Positions 38,245 to 47,108 of a stretch of 64,000 nt of DNA are shown here, piece by piece. The DNA comes from Bacteroidota bacterium (lineage in GTDB: Bacteria > Bacteroidota > Bacteroidia > Chitinophagales > Chitinophagaceae). The DNA lies in assembly GCA_023386235.1 (NCBI GenBank), contig JAEWKC010000047.1, positions 22,412-86,411 on the forward strand, read 5' to 3'. The notes under the pieces were generated by a model. That model saw nothing but the letters and a program-made list of their open reading frames with translations, did no database searches and was not told where the DNA came from. A program made the position numbers and the translations under genes. Positions within the stretch are counted from its first letter, which is position 1. Each line of letters opens with the position of its first letter.

Positions 38245-39414
38245 ATGTATTTCAGGCTAAAATATATATTATGTTTTATTTGTACAGCAGCACTCACAGC
38301 TTGTAATTATTCTAAAAATGTGCTTTCAACTGCACCGGATAATCAGGTAGAAGATAAAATACAAATGACCAATCTCATACGCTTATCAAGAGTTACCGGT
38401 AATTCATTAGCTTCTGATACTTTTCCTAATCCAAATAATACTGCTAAGCAATATGATGTGGGCGGAACCGACTTAGGTATTATGTGGCAAATGGGAAGTG
38501 GTAAAACAGGGATATTCTTTGGAGATACCAATGGTGAAGATTATGTACCCTTTAAAAACGGAGGCGGTGGCAACGGCAGAAACTGGCGATCTAATGTGCT
38601 GGCTTTTTCTACTGATTTACATCTTGAAGATGGTCTTACCATTTCCGATATGGTTGTAGATAAAAACGGTCATGCAGAAGAGATTATGGCAGGAGCAAAA
38701 GCTAATCCCGCAGTGTATCAAACATCTATTCCAACGGGAGCCATACATGCCAACGGCGCCGATTACGTGCATTATATGAATATCTATCAATGGGACAATC
38801 CAGACGGAAGGTGGCCTACTAATTTTTCTTCCGTCTATGCTTCTTACGACGATGGTAAAACATGGCAAAGGAAAAATAACCTTACTTTTGATAAAGAGAG
38901 TAAATTTTCACAGGTTTGTTATGCTAAAAAAGGCGGCATGGTATATATGGTAGGCACTTTATCCGGAAGAGGTGCTGCAGGATACCTGGCAAGATTCAAA
39001 GAAAAAGATATTGAAAATCTGAACAAATACGAATACTGGAATGGCAGTACAAAAAAATGGGTGCAAGGCAATGAAAGTAGCGCCACTCCTATACTTCAGG
39101 CGCCCATAGGAGAGGCTTCTTTGATGTATCATGAAGGTTTTAAAAGATGGATATTAATGTATATTTACGACTATAATCATGACGCAAATCCAGTAGTAAA
39201 CAGGCACGCTATTGTTTACAGAGATACTAAAGACTTACGAGAGGGATGGAGTAAAATAAAAGTGCTTACAACCTCTAAGGAATATCCGGGCTTATATAGT
39301 CCGTATATGCATCCTGCAATGAATAATGGTAAACAAATTTATTTTACAATGTCGCTGTGGGGTCCTTATAATGTATTTTTAATGAGGGCTGATTTGAAAG
39401 AAGGAAATAACTAA
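38245..39414 (+). CDS. DUF4185/GH183 endo-D-arabinanase-like lipoprotein
   Basis: A 389-residue lipoprotein (lipobox ALTAC, about residue 20) consisting of a DUF4185 beta-propeller domain, now CAZy family GH183, whose characterised members cut alpha-D-arabinan internally. Visible family features are VGGTDLGIMWQ, GIFFGDTNGED, WRSNVLAFSTD, SVYASYDDGKTWQRK and APIGEASLMYHEGFKRW, spaced as propeller blades. Outer-membrane anchoring would let it shorten D-arabinan at the cell surface before SusC import. It opens unit E with its own operator. The family is a confident call; the substrate follows from the family and from the isomerase/kinase genes. Confidence 0.87.
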   Translation: MYFRLKYILCFICTAALTACNYSKNVLSTAPDNQVEDKIQMTNLIRLSRVTGNSLASDTFPNPNNTAKQYDVGGTDLGIMWQMGSGKTGIFFGDTNGEDYVPFKNGGGGNGRNWRSNVLAFSTDLHLEDGLTISDMVVDKNGHAEEIMAGAKANPAVYQTSIPTGAIHANGADYVHYMNIYQWDNPDGRWPTNFSSVYASYDDGKTWQRKNNLTFDKESKFSQVCYAKKGGMVYMVGTLSGRGAAGYLARFKEKDIENLNKYEYWNGSTKKWVQGNESSATPILQAPIGEASLMYHEGFKRWILMYIYDYNHDANPVVNRHAIVYRDTKDLREGWSKIKVLTTSKEYPGLYSPYMHPAMNNGKQIYFTMSLWGPYNVFLMRADLKEGNN

Positions 39415-39463
39415 ATTATCAATCATAAAACTAAATTATTATAAATAATAAATCAATTTTACT

Positions 39464-41389
39464 ATGCAAAGACAAAGCCTTATTGTAACGTTTGTTTTGT
39501 TCATGATTAGCTGTTTCAGCCTGGCCGAAGTTACGGCTCAGCAGATTAATTTTTTATCTGAACTGAATCGTTTATACAGTATCAGGGAGTTGCCTAAATA
39601 CATGGAAAACTCTGTAGTGAAACAATTTTCGTCATACGACAGAAAAGGGAAAAATAATGACGGGTTTGAAGGAACGTATTCGTTTATAAGAAAAAATAAT
39701 GACGGCTCTCTTGTTGTTTTTGAAACAGAAGGTAAGGGCGTAATTGAAAGATTGTGGACGCCTACACCTACAGATGATACACTTGATTTTTATCTTGATG
39801 GAAGCGCCCGGCCTACATTCTCCATCAAATTCAATGATTTGTTCAATGGCAAAATATATCCTTTCATTCCACCGCTTGTAGGCCAGCATATAGTAGGAGG
39901 ATATTACTCTTATTTGCCTATACCTTATAACAATGGTTGCAAAATTGTTTTCAGAGGAGAAAGAATGTTATTCTATCAGTTTCAGTACAGAGAATATCCC
40001 GACAGTTATGAGGTAAAGACTTTTAACCCAATGAAAATTACAGTAGAAGAAGATAGAGAGCTAAACAAATTGGTTCGCTTATGGAACTATGAGAACCGCG
40101 ATGCCAGAAGCTTTTATGGAAATAATATACAATCTGCCACCAAAGTATTTGAGCTAAAACCCGGCCAAACTATTACATTGGCCGATATAAAAAAGGGAGG
40201 AAGAATACTGGGGATTGAATTTGACCCGGCAGAGGTTTTTGAAGGTATGAATAAGCAGATAGATTTAAAAATAACCTGGGATAATGAGCAGGTTCCGGCT
40301 GTATACGCTCCGGTTGCTGATATACTTGGCTATGCATTTGGTAAAAGATCAATGCGGGGATTAATGGCAGGTGTAAATTTTGCCAACCAGGCATATTTTT
40401 ATTACCCAATGCCATTTGATAATACAGCAAAGGTAGAACTTGTATACAGGGGTTTGCAAAATGCTCAACCTTTAAAAATTTCATCAAAAGTATACTATAC
40501 CAATGAGCAAAGAAATAAAAATACAGAAGGCAAATTTTACGCTTTATGGAAAAGAGAAGAACCCGCGCTTGGCAAGCCTTACGTATTCTTAGAAGGCAAT
40601 GGCAGAGGGCATTACGCAGGTACGGTTTTGCATAGCCAGGCTACTGATTTTATTACATTCACTGAGTTTTTTGAAGGCGACGATCTCACCATTATTGATG
40701 GTGAAATGACGGCGCACGGCACAGGTTCTGAAGATTATTTCAATGGCGGATGGTATGCGCAGCCGGGCGGTTGGGTAGAAAGATTAGGCGTACATTTATC
40801 AGGCTGCCTCGATTATTCTTTGCCGCTAAGTCGCACGGGCGGATACAGATTCTTTGTAAGCGATAAAATGCCTTTCAATAAAAGTATTTATCATAGCATG
40901 GAGCATGGTCCCGAAAATAATAACAGACCGGTAGATTATATTTCCGTAGCCATGTATTATGCCGACGCGCCCATCTCGAAAGGCATGACTCCAAACAACG
41001 ATTTTACAAAAGTATTTGTTCCCGATACTTACACCTTTTACTCAAGGTTGATGGATCATCTTACTTACAGCAAAGATATTGCGCTAAAACACGGCGGTTC
41101 AGAATTTGATGGTAAAGATGGTTTGATGAAAATAGATGTAGCAGATGTACCGGTAGGAAAATACAAGGCATATATACACACCACAACAGATACGCCCGAC
41201 GCGATGCAGGTAGGCATTAAGCAAAAGAATGGTAACATTACATGGACGAATATTGCAAATGTAAAAGGCAGAACCGATGTATTTGTAGGCAATGCCGAAG
41301 TGATAGATACCAAAGAGCCTGTAGAAGTTTATTTCAAATCAAATAAAAATAATAAGCTTATTTTTGAACGCGTATCATTAAAAAAATAA
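39464..41389 (+). CDS. Long DUF2961/GH172 enzyme 3 with C-terminal beta domain
   Basis: A 641-residue secreted GH172-type protein (signal peptide ending EVTAQQ, about residue 26), some 250 residues longer than enzymes 1 and 2. The catalytic region spans about residues 50-500, with KGVIERLWTPTPTDDTLDFY, E404 (FFEGDD) and E423 (GTGSEDYF) as the presumed catalytic pair. Residues about 510-641 are a beta-sandwich (VADVPVGKYKAYIHTTTDTP, VEVYFKSNKNNKLIFERVSL), perhaps a carbohydrate-binding module. It lies 49 bases behind the GH183-like gene, the natural partner for trimming ends that an endo-enzyme creates. Confidence 0.86.
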   Translation: MQRQSLIVTFVLFMISCFSLAEVTAQQINFLSELNRLYSIRELPKYMENSVVKQFSSYDRKGKNNDGFEGTYSFIRKNNDGSLVVFETEGKGVIERLWTPTPTDDTLDFYLDGSARPTFSIKFNDLFNGKIYPFIPPLVGQHIVGGYYSYLPIPYNNGCKIVFRGERMLFYQFQYREYPDSYEVKTFNPMKITVEEDRELNKLVRLWNYENRDARSFYGNNIQSATKVFELKPGQTITLADIKKGGRILGIEFDPAEVFEGMNKQIDLKITWDNEQVPAVYAPVADILGYAFGKRSMRGLMAGVNFANQAYFYYPMPFDNTAKVELVYRGLQNAQPLKISSKVYYTNEQRNKNTEGKFYALWKREEPALGKPYVFLEGNGRGHYAGTVLHSQATDFITFTEFFEGDDLTIIDGEMTAHGTGSEDYFNGGWYAQPGGWVERLGVHLSGCLDYSLPLSRTGGYRFFVSDKMPFNKSIYHSMEHGPENNNRPVDYISVAMYYADAPISKGMTPNNDFTKVFVPDTYTFYSRLMDHLTYSKDIALKHGGSEFDGKDGLMKIDVADVPVGKYKAYIHTTTDTPDAMQVGIKQKNGNITWTNIANVKGRTDVFVGNAEVIDTKEPVEVYFKSNKNNKLIFERVSLKK

Positions 41390-41392
41390 ATC

Positions 41393-42094
41393 ATGATAAC
41401 AAGGATAATATTTTTTCTCACATGTATATTTTGTATTGCGTCCTGCACGGTAAAAAACATAGGAGACAATGGCATTGATCTTAAAGACAGTATTTTTACC
41501 AGGAACGGTTATACGCTGCACTTTACCAACAATTCGGCAGACTTTGCAGATTCTACAAAAAGAAAGTTTATTAATACGTTTTTTGAAGTATACCCCAAAT
41601 TGGCAAATGACTTTAATCCTAATGCGCAAAAGACGGTTTATTTTAAAGTAGATACTTCATTTGTACAATATCCGGCAGCGGCGTTTGGAGGTGGCAGAAT
41701 AAGCTATAGTGCCGCCTGGTTTAAAAAGCATCCGCAAGATACAGATGTGGTTACGCATGAGGTAATGCACGTAATTCAAAATTACGGAAATACCAATGGC
41801 CCGTGGTGGGTTACAGAAGGTATTGCAGATTATGTGAGGCACAAGTATGGTGTAAATAATCAGGCGGGTGGCTGGTACTTAACACCTTTTAATGCGTCGC
41901 AGAAATACGACAATGGGTATAGGATTACAGCAAGATTTTTTTTGTGGCTGGAAAATAAAATAAAGCCCGGCATCGTAAAGACCTTAGATGAAAAAATGCG
42001 TGCACATGCTTACAGCGATGACCTGTGGAAAGACATTACCGGTAAAACAGTTGCAGAGCTTTGGCAGCAATATAGTTCACATCCGTCCATATAG
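41393..42094 (+). CDS. Basic secretory protein family (putative metallopeptidase) lipoprotein
   Basis: A 233-residue lipoprotein (lipobox CIASC, about residue 19) of the basic secretory protein family. The zinc-peptidase-like motif HEVMH is present (H122, E123, H126), followed by NGPWWVTEGIADYVRHKYG, where the third ligand and the conserved TEG(I/L)ADY stretch lie. Only three bases separate it from GH172 enzyme 3, so it is part of unit E. The family is thought to be proteolytic, but no substrate is known; loosening peptide cross-linked or protein-bound glycan would fit. Confidence 0.8.
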   Translation: MITRIIFFLTCIFCIASCTVKNIGDNGIDLKDSIFTRNGYTLHFTNNSADFADSTKRKFINTFFEVYPKLANDFNPNAQKTVYFKVDTSFVQYPAAAFGGGRISYSAAWFKKHPQDTDVVTHEVMHVIQNYGNTNGPWWVTEGIADYVRHKYGVNNQAGGWYLTPFNASQKYDNGYRITARFFLWLENKIKPGIVKTLDEKMRAHAYSDDLWKDITGKTVAELWQQYSSHPSI

Positions 42095-42098
42095 TTGA

Positions 42099-44024
42099 AT
42101 GCTGATGCAATATAAAAAAATAGTGAAAACAGTATTATACATAGTTGTAGTACTGTTTTTTATTTCTCTTATTGTTGATTTATCGGATGTTTTATCCAAT
42201 AAAACATATAAGCGCAATCCTGAACATCCTTTTGCTACGCACGAAGATGAGATGTATCTGCAACTTCTCAATAACACGGAACCCGATTGGCAACGACTGC
42301 GGCCTACATTGAATTTTATAAAAAACGAGTATGATGTAGCTGACTTTAAGCTTGTAAATCTTATCAGGATTTTATATGCATTTGAAACAAAAATTCCCGA
42401 TGATATAAAAAAAGAAGTGGATGAAACATTGCTGAATTTCAGGTATTGGATGGATGAGCCCGGTAAAAATTCAATGTGCTACTGGAGCGAGAATCACCAG
42501 ATACTTTTTTCCTCCGCGGAGTTTCTTATAGGAAAACGATATAACAATAAACTATTCGGAAATAGTGGAATGACAGGAGCACAACATGCACAGAAAGCAA
42601 GAAAACGAATACTCGATTGGCTGGAAATGCGATGGCTGCATGGTTTTACAGAATTTTACTCCGGTACATACTACATTGAAGATATCGCCGGGTTGCTCAA
42701 TCTTATTGATTATGCAAATGATGAAGAAGTGGTAATTAAATCCAGCATAGTGCTTGATCTTATTTTTTATGATGTGAGTACACAGATCAATAAAGGATAC
42801 TTTACAACCGTAAGCGGAAGAGCCTATAAAAATAACAGAACCGGGTTTGATAACGATTTAGGAGGCGTGGTAAGCGCGTTTGCAGACAGTATCAGCATTC
42901 GCCATGGTTTGTTGAATGGCTTGTATGCTACTAAATATAAACTTCCTGAAGTTTTAAAAGAGATTGCAGCAGATACCGCAAATGTTATTATCAAACAAAA
43001 GCACGGCCTGGCTTTACAAAAATTAAAGACTTCCGTATACAATGGGACTGATGAAAAAAGTATGATGATGCAATGGGGCATGGAGGCTTTCGTAAATCCT
43101 GAAACCGTTAGAAATACAATGTATACCGTAAGGAAGAACAAGATGTTTTCCAACGATTTTTTAAAAGACTTGAAGCTGCTTGATTTTGCAATTATAAGAT
43201 GGTTACGTCTTGAACCGGTGATTGTAAAAATCATAAACATACCGCAGCAGGGTAAAGCTATTCAGGAAGCCAACACCTATACCTACAAAACAAAAAATTA
43301 TTCCCTCTATAGTGTACAAAATTATTTTCCCGGCAGTTATGCCGACCAGCATCATGTGGCAGGAATGAATATTGGCAATAGTTTCAGTGTTTTTCATACA
43401 CATCCCGCAAGAGAAAAAAATGTTGCCGCGCATTCACCCGATTATTGGGTAGGATACGGAAGACTGCCGCATGTGGCGCAGGATGAAAATATAAGTCTTT
43501 CTATATACACCATTCCTCAAAAGAAAAATATACTCGAAAAAGAATTATTGCATTATACCTATGCTTATTTTCCCGAGAGAAATTTCGATAGTGTTTACAT
43601 TTATAAAAATTTTGCTTTTGGTAAAAAAGAAAATACGTATTGCGCGTTGATAGCAAATAATGAAGTAAGCTTTAAAGATACAGATAAAGAAGAGTTGGTG
43701 CAGGAAGGAAACAATACCTTCTGGATCATAGAAGCCGGAAGCTTACAAACTGATGGATCTTTTAATGCGTTTTATCAAAGAATCCTGACCAATGAAATTG
43801 CTTTTAATGAGAATAATAATCAGTTGCAGTATACATCAAAGGGCCGGAAATATGTGTTATCTTACAAAGGACAGTTTATTGTTGATGGGAAATTTATAGA
43901 TACGGAATATCCACGTTTTAGCCAGGCTTATTCATCTTACAATAATGGACTGCTCACCATTCAGCACAACAATAAAACTCTGCAGATAAATTTTAATAAG
44001 CTTCTGAGAAAAGAACAACCCTGA
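42099..44024 (+). CDS. Membrane-anchored alpha/alpha-toroid protein, polysaccharide lyase-like
   Basis: A 641-residue protein with a single N-terminal membrane segment (about residues 9-28) and no lipobox, so it is anchored facing the periplasm. Residues about 50-350 are helical, with MCYWSENHQILFSSAEFLIG and GFTEFYSGTYYIEDIAGLLN. Residues about 370-640 are beta-rich, with FHTHPAREKNVAAHSPDYWV and short repeated strands. That layout (toroid then beta-sandwich) is that of heparinase-II-like lyases and some glycosidases, but I cannot name a family. It is the last gene of unit E and converges on gldM with a 15-base gap. Confidence 0.65.
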   Translation: MLMQYKKIVKTVLYIVVVLFFISLIVDLSDVLSNKTYKRNPEHPFATHEDEMYLQLLNNTEPDWQRLRPTLNFIKNEYDVADFKLVNLIRILYAFETKIPDDIKKEVDETLLNFRYWMDEPGKNSMCYWSENHQILFSSAEFLIGKRYNNKLFGNSGMTGAQHAQKARKRILDWLEMRWLHGFTEFYSGTYYIEDIAGLLNLIDYANDEEVVIKSSIVLDLIFYDVSTQINKGYFTTVSGRAYKNNRTGFDNDLGGVVSAFADSISIRHGLLNGLYATKYKLPEVLKEIAADTANVIIKQKHGLALQKLKTSVYNGTDEKSMMMQWGMEAFVNPETVRNTMYTVRKNKMFSNDFLKDLKLLDFAIIRWLRLEPVIVKIINIPQQGKAIQEANTYTYKTKNYSLYSVQNYFPGSYADQHHVAGMNIGNSFSVFHTHPAREKNVAAHSPDYWVGYGRLPHVAQDENISLSIYTIPQKKNILEKELLHYTYAYFPERNFDSVYIYKNFAFGKKENTYCALIANNEVSFKDTDKEELVQEGNNTFWIIEAGSLQTDGSFNAFYQRILTNEIAFNENNNQLQYTSKGRKYVLSYKGQFIVDGKFIDTEYPRFSQAYSSYNNGLLTIQHNNKTLQINFNKLLRKEQP

Positions 44025-44039
44025 GATAAGTTCTTTTAC

Positions 44040-45557
44040 CTAATACAAATTAAATGCAATAGGCGCCAGTGTTCTTGTGCCGCCGGGTCCTGAAGCTTTT
44101 ATTTCGTCAATGGTAATGGTTGTGCCGGGTCTGGCTCTTTCTATCAGTGATGCAGCAGGTGCAAATGAATTGCCTGATACAGCTCTGTACATAAATTCAG
44201 GAAAGCCTGCTCCGTTAAACGTAATGGTGTAGCCGGTTACATTAAAGCGTACGCCTTCAAAAATAAAGTTTTCCAACTCTGCACGCACACCACTTTGCGC
44301 TTTAAAATCACTTACACGCATTCTGCCTCCTTTGCTTGCACCCACCATTGCAATCGGTGGCGGTACAGACCTTACGCGTACTTGTTCCTCAATAGTAGTT
44401 TTACCGTCAGATATGGTCATGGTTGCATTGCCTGCGCGTGTTACTCTTACTAAAAATTTACCATTGCCTTGCGGAGTTACCGTACCGTTGTTGATAGATA
44501 CACGAAGTTTATCGGCGCTGCTGCCGCTGCCTCCACCTATGGAAACAGGGTTGTCCAGCCCGATATATAAAACTTTTACAGCATCAAAGCTTACATTCAA
44601 TCCGGTGGGAGAGCCTACTACGTAAGTGATATTTTTGGTGAGTGTAGAGGTAGTGCCGTCGGGCTTCACAAAAGATACATTCACACGGCGGGTATACGTA
44701 CCGGGGCTTCCCGCTACGGTTTTGTATTCTGCAAGTCCGTCGGCATTAAGCGGAACATGCGCGCCGTCAATAGTTACGTTGGGTCTGGCATCTTTACTGA
44801 AAGCGCCAATACCCGCGGTGATAGAAAACTCTTGCCCGGGAAGCAGGTACTGTGCATTGGCTACTGCCAACGCCTGAAACTGGTCGTAAATAACCTGTAC
44901 CTGACCAATCCTGTTATGACAATATTCCACTACCTGTGCTTCTGAGTTTTTTATATCGTTTTGAAATTTGGTAAGAATAGTAGTAGCCGCAATAGTCGGC
45001 GTCATTCTAAAATAGGCGGCCTCCCAGGTGTTGTTGCTTTTATCCTGAACCTCTGGCATAGATAAATCAATAGGCAGCGAGTTTTCAAATGCGGACTGGA
45101 TATCAGGATGAATAGCCAGCAAACTTGCTTTATATTCTTTTAATTTATTGAATAACTCCTTACCGTATTTTTCTTCAACCAGTAATCTTGTTGGTACATC
45201 TGTATTTCCTTCTTCATATTCTCCGGTTTCCTTATCTAAGTTAGATTCGCCAATGATTCTGTTCTTCAGATTTTCGATAGAGGCAACCATATCAGACGAA
45301 AGTTCTCTTGCCTGTTGCGCTTTGGGTTCCCACACCTGAGCCAGTTCGCGTGATTTGGGGTCGTTTAATTTTTCTTTTAATGAAGTAAATATAGTTTCAT
45401 TTTTCTTGTCAACGGTAGCGTTAGAATTGAGTAAACTTTGATTGATGGTTTTATAGGAGTTCAGTATTTCAGACGATACATTCAGCGCCAGCAATGCTGT
45501 AAGCACCAAATACATCAGGTTAATCATTTTCTGCCGCAGCTCACGAGGTAAAGCCAT
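44040..45557 (-). CDS. gldM: Gliding motility / type IX secretion protein GldM
   Basis: A 505-residue inner-membrane-anchored periplasmic protein. With GldL it forms the proton-driven rotary motor of gliding and of the type IX secretion system. The N-terminus LPRELRQKMINLMYLVLTALLALNVSSEIL, given here in part as MINLMYLVLTALLALNV, holds the single membrane helix with its conserved polar start. The rest is four Ig-like periplasmic domains, ending APIAFNLY. It follows gldL after 46 bases. The usual next gene, gldN, is absent; the glycan locus abuts instead. Confidence 0.93.
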   Translation of the reverse strand: MALPRELRQKMINLMYLVLTALLALNVSSEILNSYKTINQSLLNSNATVDKKNETIFTSLKEKLNDPKSRELAQVWEPKAQQARELSSDMVASIENLKNRIIGESNLDKETGEYEEGNTDVPTRLLVEEKYGKELFNKLKEYKASLLAIHPDIQSAFENSLPIDLSMPEVQDKSNNTWEAAYFRMTPTIAATTILTKFQNDIKNSEAQVVEYCHNRIGQVQVIYDQFQALAVANAQYLLPGQEFSITAGIGAFSKDARPNVTIDGAHVPLNADGLAEYKTVAGSPGTYTRRVNVSFVKPDGTTSTLTKNITYVVGSPTGLNVSFDAVKVLYIGLDNPVSIGGGSGSSADKLRVSINNGTVTPQGNGKFLVRVTRAGNATMTISDGKTTIEEQVRVRSVPPPIAMVGASKGGRMRVSDFKAQSGVRAELENFIFEGVRFNVTGYTITFNGAGFPEFMYRAVSGNSFAPAASLIERARPGTTITIDEIKASGPGGTRTLAPIAFNLY

Positions 45558-45603
45558 AGTTCAATACGTTTATTTTAGGTTACTTTTTTCGGAACAATGT
45601 TGT

Positions 45604-46311
45604 TTAATTACTGGTTTTGCCTTGCATGGCCGTAATCATACCGCCGTAAATCTGGTTGAGCTTAGCCAGATTGGTAGCCAGTGCGGCCATTTCTCCTTGG
45701 GTTTTTTGCGCATCTTCGGCACTGTCGGCTATGGCAGATGAAGCTTCCGAAAGTTTTCCGTAAAAAGTATTCAGGTTATCGAGCGATGCTGTGGCTTCCT
45801 GCATCTTTTGCGCATATGCATCTGTATTGACTATGCTGCCTGATGCGGTGCTTAATTTATGAAGTGTAGTTTCCAACGATTTGAAACCATCGCTTAGCTT
45901 TTGTATAGATTCCGGTGTAATATCGGTGTTTTGAAAAAGCCTGTCCATCTGTCCTTGCGGGCCATAGACAGTTCCGCCTGTAGCAGCCGCACCTGTATAA
46001 CTGGCGGAGGTAACAGCGCTTCCACCGGTGCCGGCTATTATTACCCCGGATCCGTTTCCGTCATCAGTAGCATTGCCCAGTTCGTCTACTTTTTTAGGCG
46101 GAAAGAATGCGTATCTTATAGCAAATGTAAGAAATACAAAGGCTTCCGTGTATAAGCCTACTTCTAACCAGGTATTCGGGTTCCCGATGGGCGATTTGTG
46201 CGTAATCTTAAAGAGCGCTCCTAAAAGTACGGGTACAGCAGCTAATGAATATAGAACTTCTAAAATTCTGTCAATAGGTCTTAGTTTCTCTCCGGCCATA
46301 AAATGTTTCAA
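45604..46311 (-). CDS. gldL: Gliding motility / type IX secretion protein GldL
   Basis: A 235-residue motor protein. Two membrane helices lie at about residues 15-35 and 50-72, and the second carries the conserved Glu in VGLYTEAFVFLTFAI that takes part in proton flow in characterised GldL. The cytoplasmic tail is helical and Ala/Ser-rich (LNTFYGKLSEASSAIADSAE), consistent with coiled coil. It pairs with gldM downstream. The gene before it, 190 bases away and divergent, is an antitoxin gene and not gldK. Confidence 0.92.
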   Translation of the reverse strand: MKHFMAGEKLRPIDRILEVLYSLAAVPVLLGALFKITHKSPIGNPNTWLEVGLYTEAFVFLTFAIRYAFFPPKKVDELGNATDDGNGSGVIIAGTGGSAVTSASYTGAAATGGTVYGPQGQMDRLFQNTDITPESIQKLSDGFKSLETTLHKLSTASGSIVNTDAYAQKMQEATASLDNLNTFYGKLSEASSAIADSAEDAQKTQGEMAALATNLAKLNQIYGGMITAMQGKTSN

Positions 46312-46460
46312 ATATTAGTTTAATTACAGATGTATTAACGTGAAATTATTTTAATTATTTTATTTTCTTTCACAAATAATAAAATATCTGTTTTTTATTT
46401 CATGCAGTTGCCTGCTTTTGCGTTATGGTTTTATCAGCTAATTGTTTTTTATTTGAATAG

Positions 46461-46484
46461 TATAGTGTATCTTTACACTTTATA
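46461..46484 (+). promoter_or_regulatory. Promoter box and inverted repeat before the HigA-like gene
   Basis: AGTGTA (46464-46469) and TACACT (46474-46479) form an inverted repeat four bases apart, flanked by TATA on both sides, and overlap a -7-like TATCTTTA at 46468-46475. This looks like an autoregulatory operator of the antitoxin, as is usual for such modules. I see no good -33 box. Confidence 0.5.
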
Positions 46485-46502
46485 ACCATTAATTCCTTTC
46501 TT

Positions 46503-46787
46503 ATGAAACGATTTCTAAAACCCGAACATCCGGGTTCCATTCTTAGAGAACTGTATATTGAACCTTTGGGCGTCTCAAACGTTGAATTGTCGAAACAACT
46601 CGGGGTCTCAAGAGTAACAGTTAACAGACTACTTAATGCAAAACAAGGTATTACTGCCGAGATGGCCGTCAGGCTTTCTAAAGCTTTGAACACTACTACA
46701 GTATTTTGGCTTAACCTACAGCGAAATTATGATATTTGGGAGGTCGAACATAATATGGAAATAAATGTTGAAGCCTTTGCATTATGA
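46503..46787 (+). CDS. higA: HigA-family antitoxin
   Basis: A 94-residue XRE-type DNA-binding antitoxin: LKPEHPGSILRELYIEPLGV, then the helix-turn-helix VELSKQLGVSRVTVNRLLN (about residues 26-45), then AVRLSKALNTTTVFWLNLQ, all hallmarks of HigA/VapI. It neutralises the partner toxin and represses its own promoter. Its stop overlaps the toxin start (ATGA), so the two are co-translated. The antitoxin comes first here, whereas in classical higBA the toxin leads. Confidence 0.88.
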   Translation: MKRFLKPEHPGSILRELYIEPLGVSNVELSKQLGVSRVTVNRLLNAKQGITAEMAVRLSKALNTTTVFWLNLQRNYDIWEVEHNMEINVEAFAL

Positions 46788-47062
46788 TTAAAAGTATTAC
46801 TCACAAAGGACTAAAAGCATTATGGACGAAAGGTGATGCATCGAAACTACCTGCCAATCAGATTCGCAAAATAAAGCTTATTTTAGACGTGTTAGACGCT
46901 ATTGAAGAAGTTGGCGACATGAATTTTACCGGAGCGAATTTACACGCTTTAAAAGGCGAATTAAAAGGAAAATGGGCTGTTACTGTAAAAGCTAATTGGC
47001 GCATTATTTTTGAATTTAATAATGGGGACGTGTATTTAGTCGATTATATCGACTATCATTGA
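46784..47062 (+). CDS. higB: HigB/RelE-like toxin
   Basis: A 92-residue RelE/ParE-superfamily toxin, HigB type, which in the family cleaves mRNA on the ribosome. It has the core IRKIKLILDVLDAIEEVGDM, the LKGELKGKWAVTVKANWRIIFEF stretch (residues about 60-80, given here in part as KGKWAVTVKANWRIIFEF) with its conserved Arg, and ends VYLVDYIDYH. It overlaps the antitoxin gene by four bases. Length and motifs are complete, so it is probably functional. Confidence 0.88.
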   Translation: MIKSITHKGLKALWTKGDASKLPANQIRKIKLILDVLDAIEEVGDMNFTGANLHALKGELKGKWAVTVKANWRIIFEFNNGDVYLVDYIDYH

Positions 47063-47108
47063 GTTAATTAATAATTACTTTTGTGCTTAATATTAATGAT
47101 TGATTATT

